Assembly: GCA_003022945.1 (NCBI GenBank)
Contig: PXRZ01000072.1
Location: 62,001-126,000 of the forward strand
From: Halobacteriales archaeon QS_8_69_73
GTDB lineage: Archaea; Halobacteriota; Halobacteria; Halobacteriales; Haloarculaceae
Direction of reading: 5' to 3'
Length of the DNA: 64,000 nt
Part shown: positions 16,930-24,984 of the stretch, one piece after another
How positions within the stretch are numbered: the first letter of the stretch is position 1
Layout: the number at the start of each line of letters is the position of its first letter
Position numbers and translations under genes: made by a program
Notes under the pieces: model-generated
What the model was told of the DNA's origin: nothing
What the model saw: only the letters and a program-made list of their open reading frames with translations
Databases searched by the model: none

Positions 16930-18195
16930 ATGGCGGATCAGGTCGTCACCCGCACACTCAAAGCGAGTGTCAGCAACCACTCGCAAGTCGGTGACGATCT
17001 TGATTCGCATGGCTTCGCCGCATCAAAACTGTGGAATGTCGGCCGGTGGACGATCTCGCGTGTCTGGGACGCTATCGACCACATTCCCGACGCTGAGGAA
17101 CTGTGTTCGTATCTCAAAACGCACGACCGCTACGCGGATTTGCACTCACAATCCAGTCAACGAGTTCTTCAGGAACTCGGAGAAGCATTCGTGTCATGGT
17201 ACGAACAAGGCGACTCAGATGCAAACCCGCCCAGTTACCGCAAACATAGCGACACCCACCCACGCTCAACCGTCACGTGGAAAAATCAAGGCTTCAAACT
17301 CGACACGAAGTACGGCCGCGTTCGCCTCTCCAAAGGACGGAATATGAAGCCGTCTCCGTACGCCGCCGACTACATTCTTTGCGAACACCGACTCCAAACA
17401 GACGACAGTCAGACGCTCGCAGATGTTGGAACAGTCCAGACGGTGCGCGCCGTCTGGACTGGTGATGAGTGGGAACTGCATTTCGTCTGTAAGATGCGGG
17501 TTGACGCGCCCGATACGCCCGGTGAGAAGACCGCCGGTGTTGATCTCGGCATCTGCAATACGGCAGCTGTCTCCATCGGTGACGAGACACTGCTGTATCC
17601 GGGCAATGCGCTGAAAGAAGATGCCCACTACTTTCAACAAGAGGAATATGGCACGGAGGGCGAAGACGGCCCGAGTAACCACGCAGAGTGGGCGCGACGG
17701 AAGAAATCCCGACGACAAGACCACTTCCTGCACGCGCTCGCTGCCGACGTAGTGCAGCAGTGCGCAGAGCGTGATGTTGGACGGATTGCCGTTGGTCACC
17801 CCAAACACATTCGCGAGGATGAGGACTGGGGGCGGCACGGCAACAAGCGGTTGCACGACTGGGCGTTTGAAACGCTTCTCAGCCACATTGAGTACAAAGC
17901 TGAAGACCGTGGTATTAATGTGGAGCGTGTTGATGAAGCCCGGTTGAAGGCATCAAAGACGTGTTGTGAGTGTGGCACGGGAGCTGACTCCAACCGCGTG
18001 GAACGTGGACTATACATATGTGATGAGTGTGGGTTAGTTGCGAATAGTGATCTGAATGCGGCGGAGAATATGCGGGCGACGGTAACTCCGAATCCAGCGA
18101 TGGATAGGAGTAACGGCTGTTTGGCGCAGCCATCGGTACGCCTGTTCGACAAATCCACGGGCAGAGTCCGCCCACAAGAACAGGTGGTACCGTGA
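16930..18195 (+). CDS. tnpB: TnpB, RNA-guided endonuclease of IS1341-type element
   Basis: 421 residues, full length. The RuvC-like active site shows Asp205 ('AGVDLGICNTAAVS') and Asp374 ('NSDLNAAEN'). The second acidic residue is probably Glu296 ('HIREDEDWG'), since the usual E-D-L box reads G-H-P here. The zinc finger has Cys345-x2-Cys348 and Cys364-x2-Cys367 ('CCECGTGADSNRVERGLYICDEC'-like). An N-terminal helical/wedge region precedes it. TnpB proteins cut DNA guided by an omega RNA from the element's right end, promoting transposon retention. No truncation or frameshift is present, so it may be active. Confidence 0.95.
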   Translation: MADQVVTRTLKASVSNHSQVGDDLDSHGFAASKLWNVGRWTISRVWDAIDHIPDAEELCSYLKTHDRYADLHSQSSQRVLQELGEAFVSWYEQGDSDANPPSYRKHSDTHPRSTVTWKNQGFKLDTKYGRVRLSKGRNMKPSPYAADYILCEHRLQTDDSQTLADVGTVQTVRAVWTGDEWELHFVCKMRVDAPDTPGEKTAGVDLGICNTAAVSIGDETLLYPGNALKEDAHYFQQEEYGTEGEDGPSNHAEWARRKKSRRQDHFLHALAADVVQQCAERDVGRIAVGHPKHIREDEDWGRHGNKRLHDWAFETLLSHIEYKAEDRGINVERVDEARLKASKTCCECGTGADSNRVERGLYICDECGLVANSDLNAAENMRATVTPNPAMDRSNGCLAQPSVRLFDKSTGRVRPQEQVVP

Positions 18196-18264
18196 ACCAC
18201 AATATCCCAATCCAGCGGCGCGGCGCCGTGGGAATCCACGCGCTTTAGCGCGGGGAGGATGTCA
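18120..18264 (+). ncRNA. Probable omega RNA (TnpB guide RNA scaffold)
   Basis: In TnpB elements the guide RNA is made from the 3' end of tnpB through the right end. Here the region ends with a GGAATCC box, the stem CACGCGC/GCGCGGG and GAGGATGTCA. The predicted guide would begin immediately after 18264 and read into AGCGTACCGCCGTTCC, i.e. antisense to the end of the sulfite-oxidase-like gene. The 5' boundary is a guess. Confidence 0.5.
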
Positions 18265-18846
18265 AGCGTACCGCCGTTCCTTCCAGGGGTTGGCGTCGAC
18301 GGAGTAGCCGCGCTTCTCCCAGTAGCCCCGCTCCGGGTCGGTCAGGAACTCGACGCCCGAGACCCACTTGGCACCCTTGTAGGCGTACTTGTGGGGAGTG
18401 ACGACCCGGAGTGGGCCGCCGTGGTCGGCCGGCAGCGGCTCGCCGTCCAGCTCCCAGGCGAACAGCACCTCCTCGCGGTCGCACTCCGACAGCGGGAGGT
18501 CCGTCATGTAGCCGTCGAAGGCATGGAACATCACGTGGACGGCGTCGCCGGCGACGCCGGCCCGCTCGGCCAGCCGCGGGAACGGGACGCCGTGGAACTC
18601 GCAGTCGAACCGCGACCAGCCGGTGACGCAGTGAAAATCCTGTCGCTGCCGTTCGGCGCCGAGCGTCTCGAGGTCCGGTAGCGACAGCGTCAGCGGCTCC
18701 TCGACGGCGCCCCACACCTCCAGCGTCGGGTCGTCGACGGACGGGGTGCTGCCCTTCGACAGCACGGGAAACCGACTGGTCTTCCGCTGTCCCGGCGGGA
18801 GCCGCTCGCCGCCGAACTCCGCGTGGAGGTCCGTCACGTCCTTCAT
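18262..18846 (-). CDS. Sulfite-oxidase-like molybdopterin oxidoreductase
   Basis: 194 residues starting MKDVTDLHAE, with the single-domain sulfite-oxidase/YedY-like fold. The Mo-ligating cysteine is Cys73 in 'FHCVTGWSRFDCEFHGVPF', followed by 'VMFHAFDGYMTDLPLSECDREEVLFAWELDG' and 'DHGGPLRVVTPHKYAYKGAKWVSGVEF', all hallmark segments of the family. No signal peptide is present, so it is probably cytoplasmic. Such proteins reduce or oxidise S/N-oxides and their substrate is unknown. Its TGA stop coincides with the last bases of the TnpB right end. Confidence 0.92.
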   Translation of the reverse strand: MKDVTDLHAEFGGERLPPGQRKTSRFPVLSKGSTPSVDDPTLEVWGAVEEPLTLSLPDLETLGAERQRQDFHCVTGWSRFDCEFHGVPFPRLAERAGVAGDAVHVMFHAFDGYMTDLPLSECDREEVLFAWELDGEPLPADHGGPLRVVTPHKYAYKGAKWVSGVEFLTDPERGYWEKRGYSVDANPWKERRYA

Positions 18847-19008
18847 GCCTCGGGCTACGGGTCTCGACCTCCCTATGGCTGTCGTTCGGCCGCCGCCGCG
18901 CTGAACGCTTCTGGAAAGATACTTTTGACGAACCGGATCACATCTTTGTCGGAACGAAAATTTCCCCGTCAAACTTTTGTACCCTATCCCCGAAACCGCA
19001 AACGTCCG

Positions 19009-19221
19009 ATGCCGAAGGTACAACTGACTGTCCCGGAGCACCTCGAGATGCGAATCGCCCAGATGGTGGAAGACGGCGAGTTCGTCAGCCGGGAGGACGC
19101 CATCGAGGAACTGCTGTCGACCGGCCTCAGAGCATACAAGACGAGCGGCCCCATCGAGGACGAAGAACCCGGTATCGAAGACGACGGTATGATGGGGCAC
19201 GACGACGAGTACGTCTTCTAA
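19009..19221 (+). CDS. Ribbon-helix-helix (CopG-like) protein
   Basis: 70 residues. The N-terminal strand 'MPKVQLTVPEHLEMRI' and two helices ending 'EDAIEELLSTGLRAYKTS' form an RHH DNA-binding unit. The acidic tail 'EDEEPGIEDDGMMGHDDEYVF' is typical of haloarchaeal versions. It likely binds DNA as a dimer. It has no toxin partner next to it; the following gene is a UPF0058 protein. AT-rich promoter-like sequence lies upstream (18950-18985). Confidence 0.88.
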   Translation: MPKVQLTVPEHLEMRIAQMVEDGEFVSREDAIEELLSTGLRAYKTSGPIEDEEPGIEDDGMMGHDDEYVF

Positions 19222-19326
19222 CGGTTTTTCATGGCCCGCGATACGACGACGAACAGCGGCTGCGACGGCCGTACGCGGCGGCGTCCCGCGTAAGGCATAA
19301 ACGTCCGCTTCCGGTACCACACGAAC

Positions 19327-19605
19327 ATGCACAAGGACGAACTCCTCGAGCTGCACGCGAAGATGGTATCGATCATGGAGCACTTCCGGGGAATGGACGA
19401 CGTCGACGCCTCGGCATTCGACCCGTACGACGAGCTCGACGTGACGCCGGACGACGTCCACAAGTCCAAAAGCGAACACAAACACGCGGTGTTCGTCCTG
19501 GGCAACGGGCTGGCGAACGTGATGAGCGAGGACGAGTTCTCCGACGCCGGCCGCATCGGCAAGCGGATGGCGGAACTGGCCGACGACGCCGAGTCGAAGC
19601 TGTAG
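19327..19605 (+). CDS. UPF0058 family protein
   Basis: 92 residues starting MHKDELLELHAKMVSIMEHF. The central 'VHKSKSEHKHAVFVLGNGLA' and the C-terminal 'GRIGKRMAELADDAESKL' are diagnostic of the archaeal UPF0058 family, a small all-helical protein of unknown function conserved across haloarchaea. The length is normal. It precedes element D, whose right end lies 16 bases after the stop codon. Confidence 0.92.
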   Translation: MHKDELLELHAKMVSIMEHFRGMDDVDASAFDPYDELDVTPDDVHKSKSEHKHAVFVLGNGLANVMSEDEFSDAGRIGKRMAELADDAESKL

Positions 19606-19621
19606 CGCTCGCACCGAACGG

Positions 19622-20085
19622 TTGACGTCCTCCCGGCCCTGAAGGGCGAGGACTCCTCCATGGAGTCATCCGAGACGGCTTCGCCGTCTCGTGAGTGAGC
19701 GGGACCTTCGGCCCCGCGAGCTACGAGGGAACTCCGTTCCCTCGGCGTGACGGGAGACCGGCGGTCTCCTGAACCATCGTGGGTCACAGGCCGTGCCGTC
19801 GGCCGTCCTCGACCGTCGAAGCCACACAGTCGGACCAACCGGGCGAGGACTGCTTTTTGCCTGCCGCCGCGACAGCATCGCCGCGACCCCGGGGACGCCC
19901 TCCTGGGAACGGTATGGTGGCTTTCGTCGCCCGGGCGGAACCCGATCCAACCGCCAGTTTTTGCCCTTGTTGGGTGGCTTACCGTCCGACGCCAGGAGTG
20001 ATGACCATCGGGAGAGTGGAGCGAAAGCCTACGGCGCGTATCCCTGTCCTGAACGGCGAGGCCTTGCGCCCATCTTTCACGTAAG
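19622..20085 (-). mobile_element. tnpB-less TnpB-type element with hairpin modules (element D)
   Basis: Read on the minus strand, the right end at 19622-19660 has the TnpB right-end form: GAGTCCT box, stem CTCGCCC-ttca-GGGC(c)GGGAGG, then ACGTCAAC. The left end at about 20045-20085 repeats the GCAAGGC...CCTCGCC-ttca motif of the full element's left end. No tnpB lies between. Just inside the right end are four triloop hairpins (19670-19775) whose linkers match arrays A and C: TCACTCAC, GTCAC and GCTCGCGGG. The remaining interior has no gene. I infer a non-autonomous element that could be mobilised or guided by TnpB in trans. Confidence 0.6.
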
Positions 20086-20115
20086 CTAAGACGGTGGGGG
20101 TCCAACGTACGGAAA

Positions 20116-21444
20116 ATGGGACCGCCGCGGAGCGAGGAGTCGGTCGTCGAGCGAGCCCTGGTCAGCCGCGCGGTGCGGGTGCCGGACCCGCCGCGTCCCC
20201 GCGTCGTCCTGGCGGCCGCCGACGCTCCACGGACGTTCTGGGCGGCCCCCGACGAGGCGACCGTCGTCGGCGGCGGTGCCGCCGCGACGATCACCGCCGA
20301 GGGTACCGACCGGTTCGGGGCCGTCCGGACGGCCGCCGAGGAGCTGTTCTCCGCCGGCGACGTCCACGCCGGGGCGCTGTCGGCCCGGCCCCGGCTGTTC
20401 GGCGGCTTCTCGTTCCACGACGAGCACAGCGCCGTCGACACTTGGGCGGGCTACCCCGCCGCCGGGTTCGTCCTGCCGCGCGTGCAGCTCACCTACGACG
20501 ACGACGCCGCCTGGCTGTCGGTCAACGCCGTCGACGCCGACGCCGCGGCCGTCGAGAAGCGGTTGGCGACCGCCCGCGAGCAGTTGCCCGCAGCCGCGCC
20601 GCCGGACGAGGAGCCGCCCGGCATCGACTCGCGGCACCGGACCACCTCGAAGGCCGCCTGGCGCCGCAGCGTCACCGCCGCCACCGACCGCATCGCTGCC
20701 GGCGAGCTCCGGAAGGTCGTCCTCGCGCAGGCGCTGGAGGCGCGGCTCCGACGCCCGCTGTCGGCGCCCGACGCCCTCGCCCGGCTCGGGGAGACCTACC
20801 CCGACTGCTTCCGGTTTCTCTTCGAGCCCGACGACGGCGAGGCGGGCTTCTTCGGCGCGACGCCCGAGCGGCTGCTCGGCCTCCGGGGTCGGACCGTCGA
20901 GACGGGCGCGCTGGCGGGGACGACCGGCCGCGGCGACACGCCCGAGGAGGACGAGTGGCTCGCCGCGGAGCTGCTCGACGACGAGAAGAACGTCCACGAA
21001 CACGAGCTGGTGGCCGACGCCATCCGGGAGCAGCTGGCGCCGTACGCGGCGTCGGTCCGGACAGGCCGGCGCGGGATCCGCCGACTGGCGACCGTCCAGC
21101 ACATCGAGACGCCGATGACCGCCGAGCTGGCCGACGACGAGCACGTGCTCACGCTGGTGGAGGCGCTACACCCGACGCCGGCCGTCGGCGGGCTGCCGCC
21201 GGGGGCGGCGCTTGAGGCCATCCGCGAGGCCGAGCCCTTCGAGCGCGGCTGGTACGCCGCCCCAGTCGGCTGGTTCGACGCCGCCGGCTACGGCTCCTTT
21301 GCGGTGGCGCTCCGGTCGGCGGTCGCCCGTGACGACGCCGCGACGCTGTTCGCCGGCGTCGGCGTCGTCGGCGACTCCGACCCCGACCGCGAGTGGGACG
21401 AAGTCCAGCTGAAGTACCGGCCGATCCTCGACGAGCTGGAGTGA
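20116..21444 (+). CDS. menF: Isochorismate synthase (MenF)
   Basis: 442 residues, the normal size of a chorismate-utilising enzyme. The C-terminal catalytic domain begins near 'KAAWRRSVTAATDRIAAGELRKVVLAQ'. It contains 'GFFGATPERLLGLRGRTVETGALAGTTGRG', the metal-binding 'LLDDEKNVHEHELV', 'LATVQHIETPMTAEL', 'ALHPTPAVGGLPPGAAL' and 'FAGVGVVGDSDPDREWDEVQLKYRPIL'. It isomerises chorismate to isochorismate, the first step of menaquinone synthesis. Its stop overlaps the menD start by one base (TGATG). First gene of the men cluster. Confidence 0.97.
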   Translation: MGPPRSEESVVERALVSRAVRVPDPPRPRVVLAAADAPRTFWAAPDEATVVGGGAAATITAEGTDRFGAVRTAAEELFSAGDVHAGALSARPRLFGGFSFHDEHSAVDTWAGYPAAGFVLPRVQLTYDDDAAWLSVNAVDADAAAVEKRLATAREQLPAAAPPDEEPPGIDSRHRTTSKAAWRRSVTAATDRIAAGELRKVVLAQALEARLRRPLSAPDALARLGETYPDCFRFLFEPDDGEAGFFGATPERLLGLRGRTVETGALAGTTGRGDTPEEDEWLAAELLDDEKNVHEHELVADAIREQLAPYAASVRTGRRGIRRLATVQHIETPMTAELADDEHVLTLVEALHPTPAVGGLPPGAALEAIREAEPFERGWYAAPVGWFDAAGYGSFAVALRSAVARDDAATLFAGVGVVGDSDPDREWDEVQLKYRPILDELE

Positions 21445-23192
21445 TGCACGTCAACAACCTCTGGGGGGAACTCGTCGCCGACGAGCTCGCGAAGGCCGGC
21501 GTCAAGGCGGCCGTTCTCGCCCCCGGGAGCCGGTCGACGCCGCTGACGGTCGCCCTGGCCGAACGCGACGACGTCGAGACGTTCTCGCATCTCGACGAGC
21601 GGTCGGCGGCGTTCTTCGCGCTCGGGCGGGCGAAGCGGACGGGCCGGCCGACGCCGCTGGTCTGCACCTCGGGGACGGCGGCGGCGAACTTCCACCCCGC
21701 CGTCGTCGAGGCCGACGCCGCCCGGGTGCCGATGGTACTGCTGACGGCCGACCGACCGCCGGAGCTGCGGGACAGCGGCGCCAACCAGACCGTCGACCAG
21801 GAGAAGCTGTACGGCGACGCGGTCCGGAGCTACCGGACGCTGCCGGAACCGGAGCCGGCCGCCCGGAAGCTGCGGTCGCTGCGGACGGCCGTCTCGCGGG
21901 CGGTCGGGACGGCGACCGGCGCCCACCCCGGGCCGGTCCACCTGAACGTGCCGCTGCGGAAGCCGCTGGAGCCGAACGCCGACGCCGAGGCGGCGCCGGC
22001 CGGCGTCCCGGCGGTAACCGTCTCCGAGACGTTCCTCGAAGCCAACCCGCTTGCAGCGACGGGCCGCGAGGGGCCGTTTGTCGAGGTGACGCGCGGTCGG
22101 AGCCGACTCGCCCAAGAGGACCGCGAGCGGCTGGTCGAGGCCGTCGAGGCGGCCGACGGCGGGCTCGTCGTCTGCGGACCGACCGACCGGCCGGCACCGG
22201 CCGGCGACGCGCTGGCCGACCTGGCGTCGGCGACGGGCTTTCCGGTGCTGGCGGACCCGCTGTCGGGCCATCGGTTCGGCCCGCTCGCCGAGGCGGGGCC
22301 GGTCTGCGGCGGCTACGACGCCTACCTGCCCGCCGTCGAGACGACGCCGGACGTCGTCGTCCGATTCGGCGCCTCGCCGACCTCGAAGCCGCTGCGGCAG
22401 TACCTCCGGGACACCGGCGCCCGGCAGTTCCTCGTCGACCCGGCGGGCGGCTGGCGGGAGGCGACGTTCGCCGCCACGGACCTCGTCGTCGCCGACGAGA
22501 CGCGGCTGGCGGCGGCGCTGGCCGACGCCGTCGACCGCGAGCGCGGCGCCTTCGGCCGCCGGCTACTGGAGGCCGAAGCCGCCTACTGGAGGTTCGTCGA
22601 CGGCGAGGAGCCCGAGGAGGGGGCGGTGCTGGCCGACGTCGCCGCGCTGGCGCCGGACCCCGCGACCGTGATGGTGTCGAACTCGATGCCGGTCCGGGAC
22701 CTCGACCGGTTCGGCCGGCCCCGGGCGGCGAACCTGGCGGTACTCGGCAACCGCGGCGCCTCGGGCATCGACGGCGTCACCTCGACGGCGCTCGGCGCCG
22801 GGTCGGCCGTCGCGGAGCCGCTGGTGGCCGTCGTCGGCGACCTGGCGCAGTACCACGACACGAACGGCCTGCTGGCCGTCGAGCGGTTCGACCTCGACGC
22901 GACCGTCGTCTGTGTCAACAACGACGGCGGCGGCATCTTCCACCTGCTGCCCATCGAGGACCACGGGACGTTCGAGGAGTGGTTCCGGACGCCGCACGGG
23001 CTGGACTTCGAGCCGGCCGCCGAGCTACACGGCCTGGCGTTCGCTCGAACCGACGACCGCGAGCGGTTCCGGGAGCTGTTCGCCGAGTCGGTCGGAAGCG
23101 AGGGCGCGCAGGTGATCGAGTTCGTCGCCGACGGCCGGCGGAACCACGACGACCGGCGGGCGCTGGCCGAGCGGGTCGTCGACTCGGTCTGA
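21444..23192 (+). CDS. menD: SEPHCHC synthase (MenD)
   Basis: 582 residues. MHVNNLWGEL is chosen over a longer reading because it immediately follows the menF stop. Thiamine-diphosphate domain order is clear: the N-terminal Pyr domain 'VKAAVLAPGSRSTPLTVAL...SHLDERSAAFFALG', 'VCTSGTAAANFHPAVVEAD', 'LTADRPPELRDSGANQTVDQ', and the C-terminal PP domain 'GNRGASGIDGVTSTALGAG' and 'VCVNNDGGGIFHLLPIED'. It adds 2-oxoglutarate to isochorismate with loss of CO2. It is cotranscribed with menF and menB. Confidence 0.97.
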   Translation: MHVNNLWGELVADELAKAGVKAAVLAPGSRSTPLTVALAERDDVETFSHLDERSAAFFALGRAKRTGRPTPLVCTSGTAAANFHPAVVEADAARVPMVLLTADRPPELRDSGANQTVDQEKLYGDAVRSYRTLPEPEPAARKLRSLRTAVSRAVGTATGAHPGPVHLNVPLRKPLEPNADAEAAPAGVPAVTVSETFLEANPLAATGREGPFVEVTRGRSRLAQEDRERLVEAVEAADGGLVVCGPTDRPAPAGDALADLASATGFPVLADPLSGHRFGPLAEAGPVCGGYDAYLPAVETTPDVVVRFGASPTSKPLRQYLRDTGARQFLVDPAGGWREATFAATDLVVADETRLAAALADAVDRERGAFGRRLLEAEAAYWRFVDGEEPEEGAVLADVAALAPDPATVMVSNSMPVRDLDRFGRPRAANLAVLGNRGASGIDGVTSTALGAGSAVAEPLVAVVGDLAQYHDTNGLLAVERFDLDATVVCVNNDGGGIFHLLPIEDHGTFEEWFRTPHGLDFEPAAELHGLAFARTDDRERFRELFAESVGSEGAQVIEFVADGRRNHDDRRALAERVVDSV

Positions 23193-23235
23193 GGGGTGAG
23201 GAGGGGTTTTTCCGCCGGCCGGCCCGAACGCCGGT

Positions 23236-24132
23236 ATGGTCTCGGACCTGTTCGACGCCGACCGGTGGGAGCCGGTCACCGACGACTTCGACGACATCAC
23301 CTACCACCGCGGTACCGACGTCGGCGCGGTCCGTATCGCCTTCGACCGCCCCGAGGTCCGCAACGCCTTCCGGCCGGAGACGATCGACGAGCTCCACGCG
23401 GCGCTGGACCACGCGAAGCGACAGACCGACGTCGGCTGCATCCTCCTGACCGGCAACGGCCCGTCGCCGAAGGACGGCGGCTGGGCGTTCTGCTCCGGCG
23501 GCGACCAGCGTATCCGCGGGGACGCCGGTTACGAGTACGAAGGCGATGACGAAGACGAAGATGCCGAATCGCAGGACGCCCCGCGGCTCCACGTTCTCGA
23601 GGTCCAGCGGCTCATCCGGCACGTCCCGAAGCCGGTCGTTGCCGTCGTCCCGGGGTGGGCCGTCGGCGGCGGCCACTCGCTGCATGTCGTCTGCGACATG
23701 ACGCTGGCGAGCGCCGAGCACGCGAAGTTCCTCCAGACGGACCCCGACGTCGCCTCCTTCGACGCCGGCTTCGGGTCGGCGTACCTCGCCCGCCAGGTCG
23801 GCCAGAAGGTGGCCCGGGAGGTGTTCTTCCTCGGGAAGACGTACTCGGCGGAGGAGGCCGTCGAGATGGGGATGGTCAACGAGGCGGCCCCCCACGAGGA
23901 ACTGGAGGCGACCGCCCTGGAGTGGGCCGAGGCCATCCTTTCGAAGTCGCCGATGGCGATCCGGATGCTGAAGTACGCCTTCAACATGGATTCCGACGGC
24001 CTGGTCGGCCAGCAGGTGTTCGCCGGTGAGGCGACCCGACTCGGCTACATGACCGACGAGGCCGCCGAGGGCCGACGGGCGTTCGTCGAGGACCGCGACC
24101 CCGACTTCGACGAGTTCGACTGGTATTACTGA
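23236..24132 (+). CDS. menB: 1,4-dihydroxy-2-naphthoyl-CoA synthase (MenB)
   Basis: 298 residues of the crotonase fold. 'GDQRIRG' and 'FCSGGD' form the oxyanion region, 'VAVVPGWAVGGGHSLHVVCDMTLAS' is the second oxyanion helix, and 'TDPDVASFDAGFGSAYLARQVGQKVAREVFFLGKTYSA' carries the MenB-specific active-site Asp and Ser. The C-terminal 'AEGRRAFVEDRDPDFDEFDWYY' is typical of MenB. It closes the second ring of the naphthoate from o-succinylbenzoyl-CoA. An acidic insert 'GDDEDEDAESQD' is a haloarchaeal adaptation. Gap to menD only 43 bases. Confidence 0.97.
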   Translation: MVSDLFDADRWEPVTDDFDDITYHRGTDVGAVRIAFDRPEVRNAFRPETIDELHAALDHAKRQTDVGCILLTGNGPSPKDGGWAFCSGGDQRIRGDAGYEYEGDDEDEDAESQDAPRLHVLEVQRLIRHVPKPVVAVVPGWAVGGGHSLHVVCDMTLASAEHAKFLQTDPDVASFDAGFGSAYLARQVGQKVAREVFFLGKTYSAEEAVEMGMVNEAAPHEELEATALEWAEAILSKSPMAIRMLKYAFNMDSDGLVGQQVFAGEATRLGYMTDEAAEGRRAFVEDRDPDFDEFDWYY

Positions 24133-24230
24133 CGCGCCCGCACGAGTTCTGGCACTGAGTGTAGTTGAGTGGTAGCAGATGGTATCAGAGGGAAAGTCTT
24201 ATACCCGTCGGGGGTGTAGTCGGAGGTACG

Positions 24231-24899
24231 ATGAGCGATAACGACAGCGACTCGCCGGTGACGGCGGCGTTCGACCTGCAGCGCAGCGCGATCGAACAGA
24301 CCCACGACGTCTTCGAGCGGACGGTGGAGTTCCAGCGCGACATCAACGAGCGGACCGTCGACGCCGTCGGTCCGGTCCGGGACGTTCAGGAACGGAGCAG
24401 CGACCTGGTGCGGACCGGCGTCGAGACATCGTTCGACGCCGTCGAGGCGGCGGTACCGGGCGACCAGGCCGTCGTCGCGGACCTCCGGGAGACGCTGATC
24501 GAGCAGCTCGACACGCTGGAAGAGACCCAAACCGACGCCCTCGAGGAGTTCGAGACGAACCTGGAGGACGGCGCGGAGTCGGTCGATGAGCTGTTCGAGG
24601 AGTTCCTCGAGACCGTCGACGAGCAGCTGGAGGCGCTGACCGACACCACCGACGACCTCGAGACGCAGGTCGCCGACGTCTACGACCAACTCGAGGAGGC
24701 CGTCGAGGACCTCCAGGACGAACTGGACGAGCAGAGCGAGGAGCTACAGGAGCGGTTCGAGGAGCAGCTCGAAGAGCTACAGGAGCGGATCGAAGAGCAG
24801 ACGGAGACGCTGCAGGAGCAGGTCGACGACGTCACCGACCAGGTCGACGATCTCGAGGTCGACGTCGGCAGCGACGCCGACGACGAGACCGCGGCTTAG
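24231..24899 (+). CDS. Acidic coiled-coil protein (phasin-like?)
   Basis: 222 residues starting MSDNDSDSPV, almost entirely helical. The first ~90 residues ('AFDLQRSAIEQTHDVFERTVEFQRDINERTVD') resemble short phasin-like haloarchaeal proteins. From residue ~95 a long Glu/Gln/Leu heptad coiled coil runs to 'EDLQDELDEQSEELQERF' and beyond, with repeats of LQEx. There is no signal or membrane segment. It has its own promoter-like AT-rich sequence (CTTATACC near 24198). It interrupts the men genes, so a role in menaquinone synthesis is not implied. Confidence 0.8.
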   Translation: MSDNDSDSPVTAAFDLQRSAIEQTHDVFERTVEFQRDINERTVDAVGPVRDVQERSSDLVRTGVETSFDAVEAAVPGDQAVVADLRETLIEQLDTLEETQTDALEEFETNLEDGAESVDELFEEFLETVDEQLEALTDTTDDLETQVADVYDQLEEAVEDLQDELDEQSEELQERFEEQLEELQERIEEQTETLQEQVDDVTDQVDDLEVDVGSDADDETAA

Positions 24900-24984
24900 C
24901 CCTTCTACGCTCCCGCTTTCGGCGCCGAGCCGAGCCGGGATCGGCTTCCACGTACTTATATCGTCGCCGCCCCGAGAGTCGACG

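Larger units (their letters stand above)
16785..18264 (+). mobile_element. IS1341-type (IS200/IS605 family) element with tnpB only
   Basis: The element contains one gene, tnpB, and no tnpA transposase. Its left part (16790-16845) holds a stem CTCGCCC-ttca-GGGCGGG preceded by a GCAAGGC motif. Its right end is the stem CACGCGC-ttta-GCGCGGG (18232-18252) followed by GAGGATGTCA, the usual right-end layout. The element has a visibly lower GC content and different codon use than its surroundings, indicating recent arrival. It sits between the truncated 14923-16784 gene and the exact stop codon of the sulfite-oxidase-like gene. Mobilisation would need a TnpA in trans. Confidence 0.8.

Noticed and set aside
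20086-20115. A further gene between element D and menF
   Set aside because: The interval is too short; the sequence is the flank of element D and the menF promoter region.
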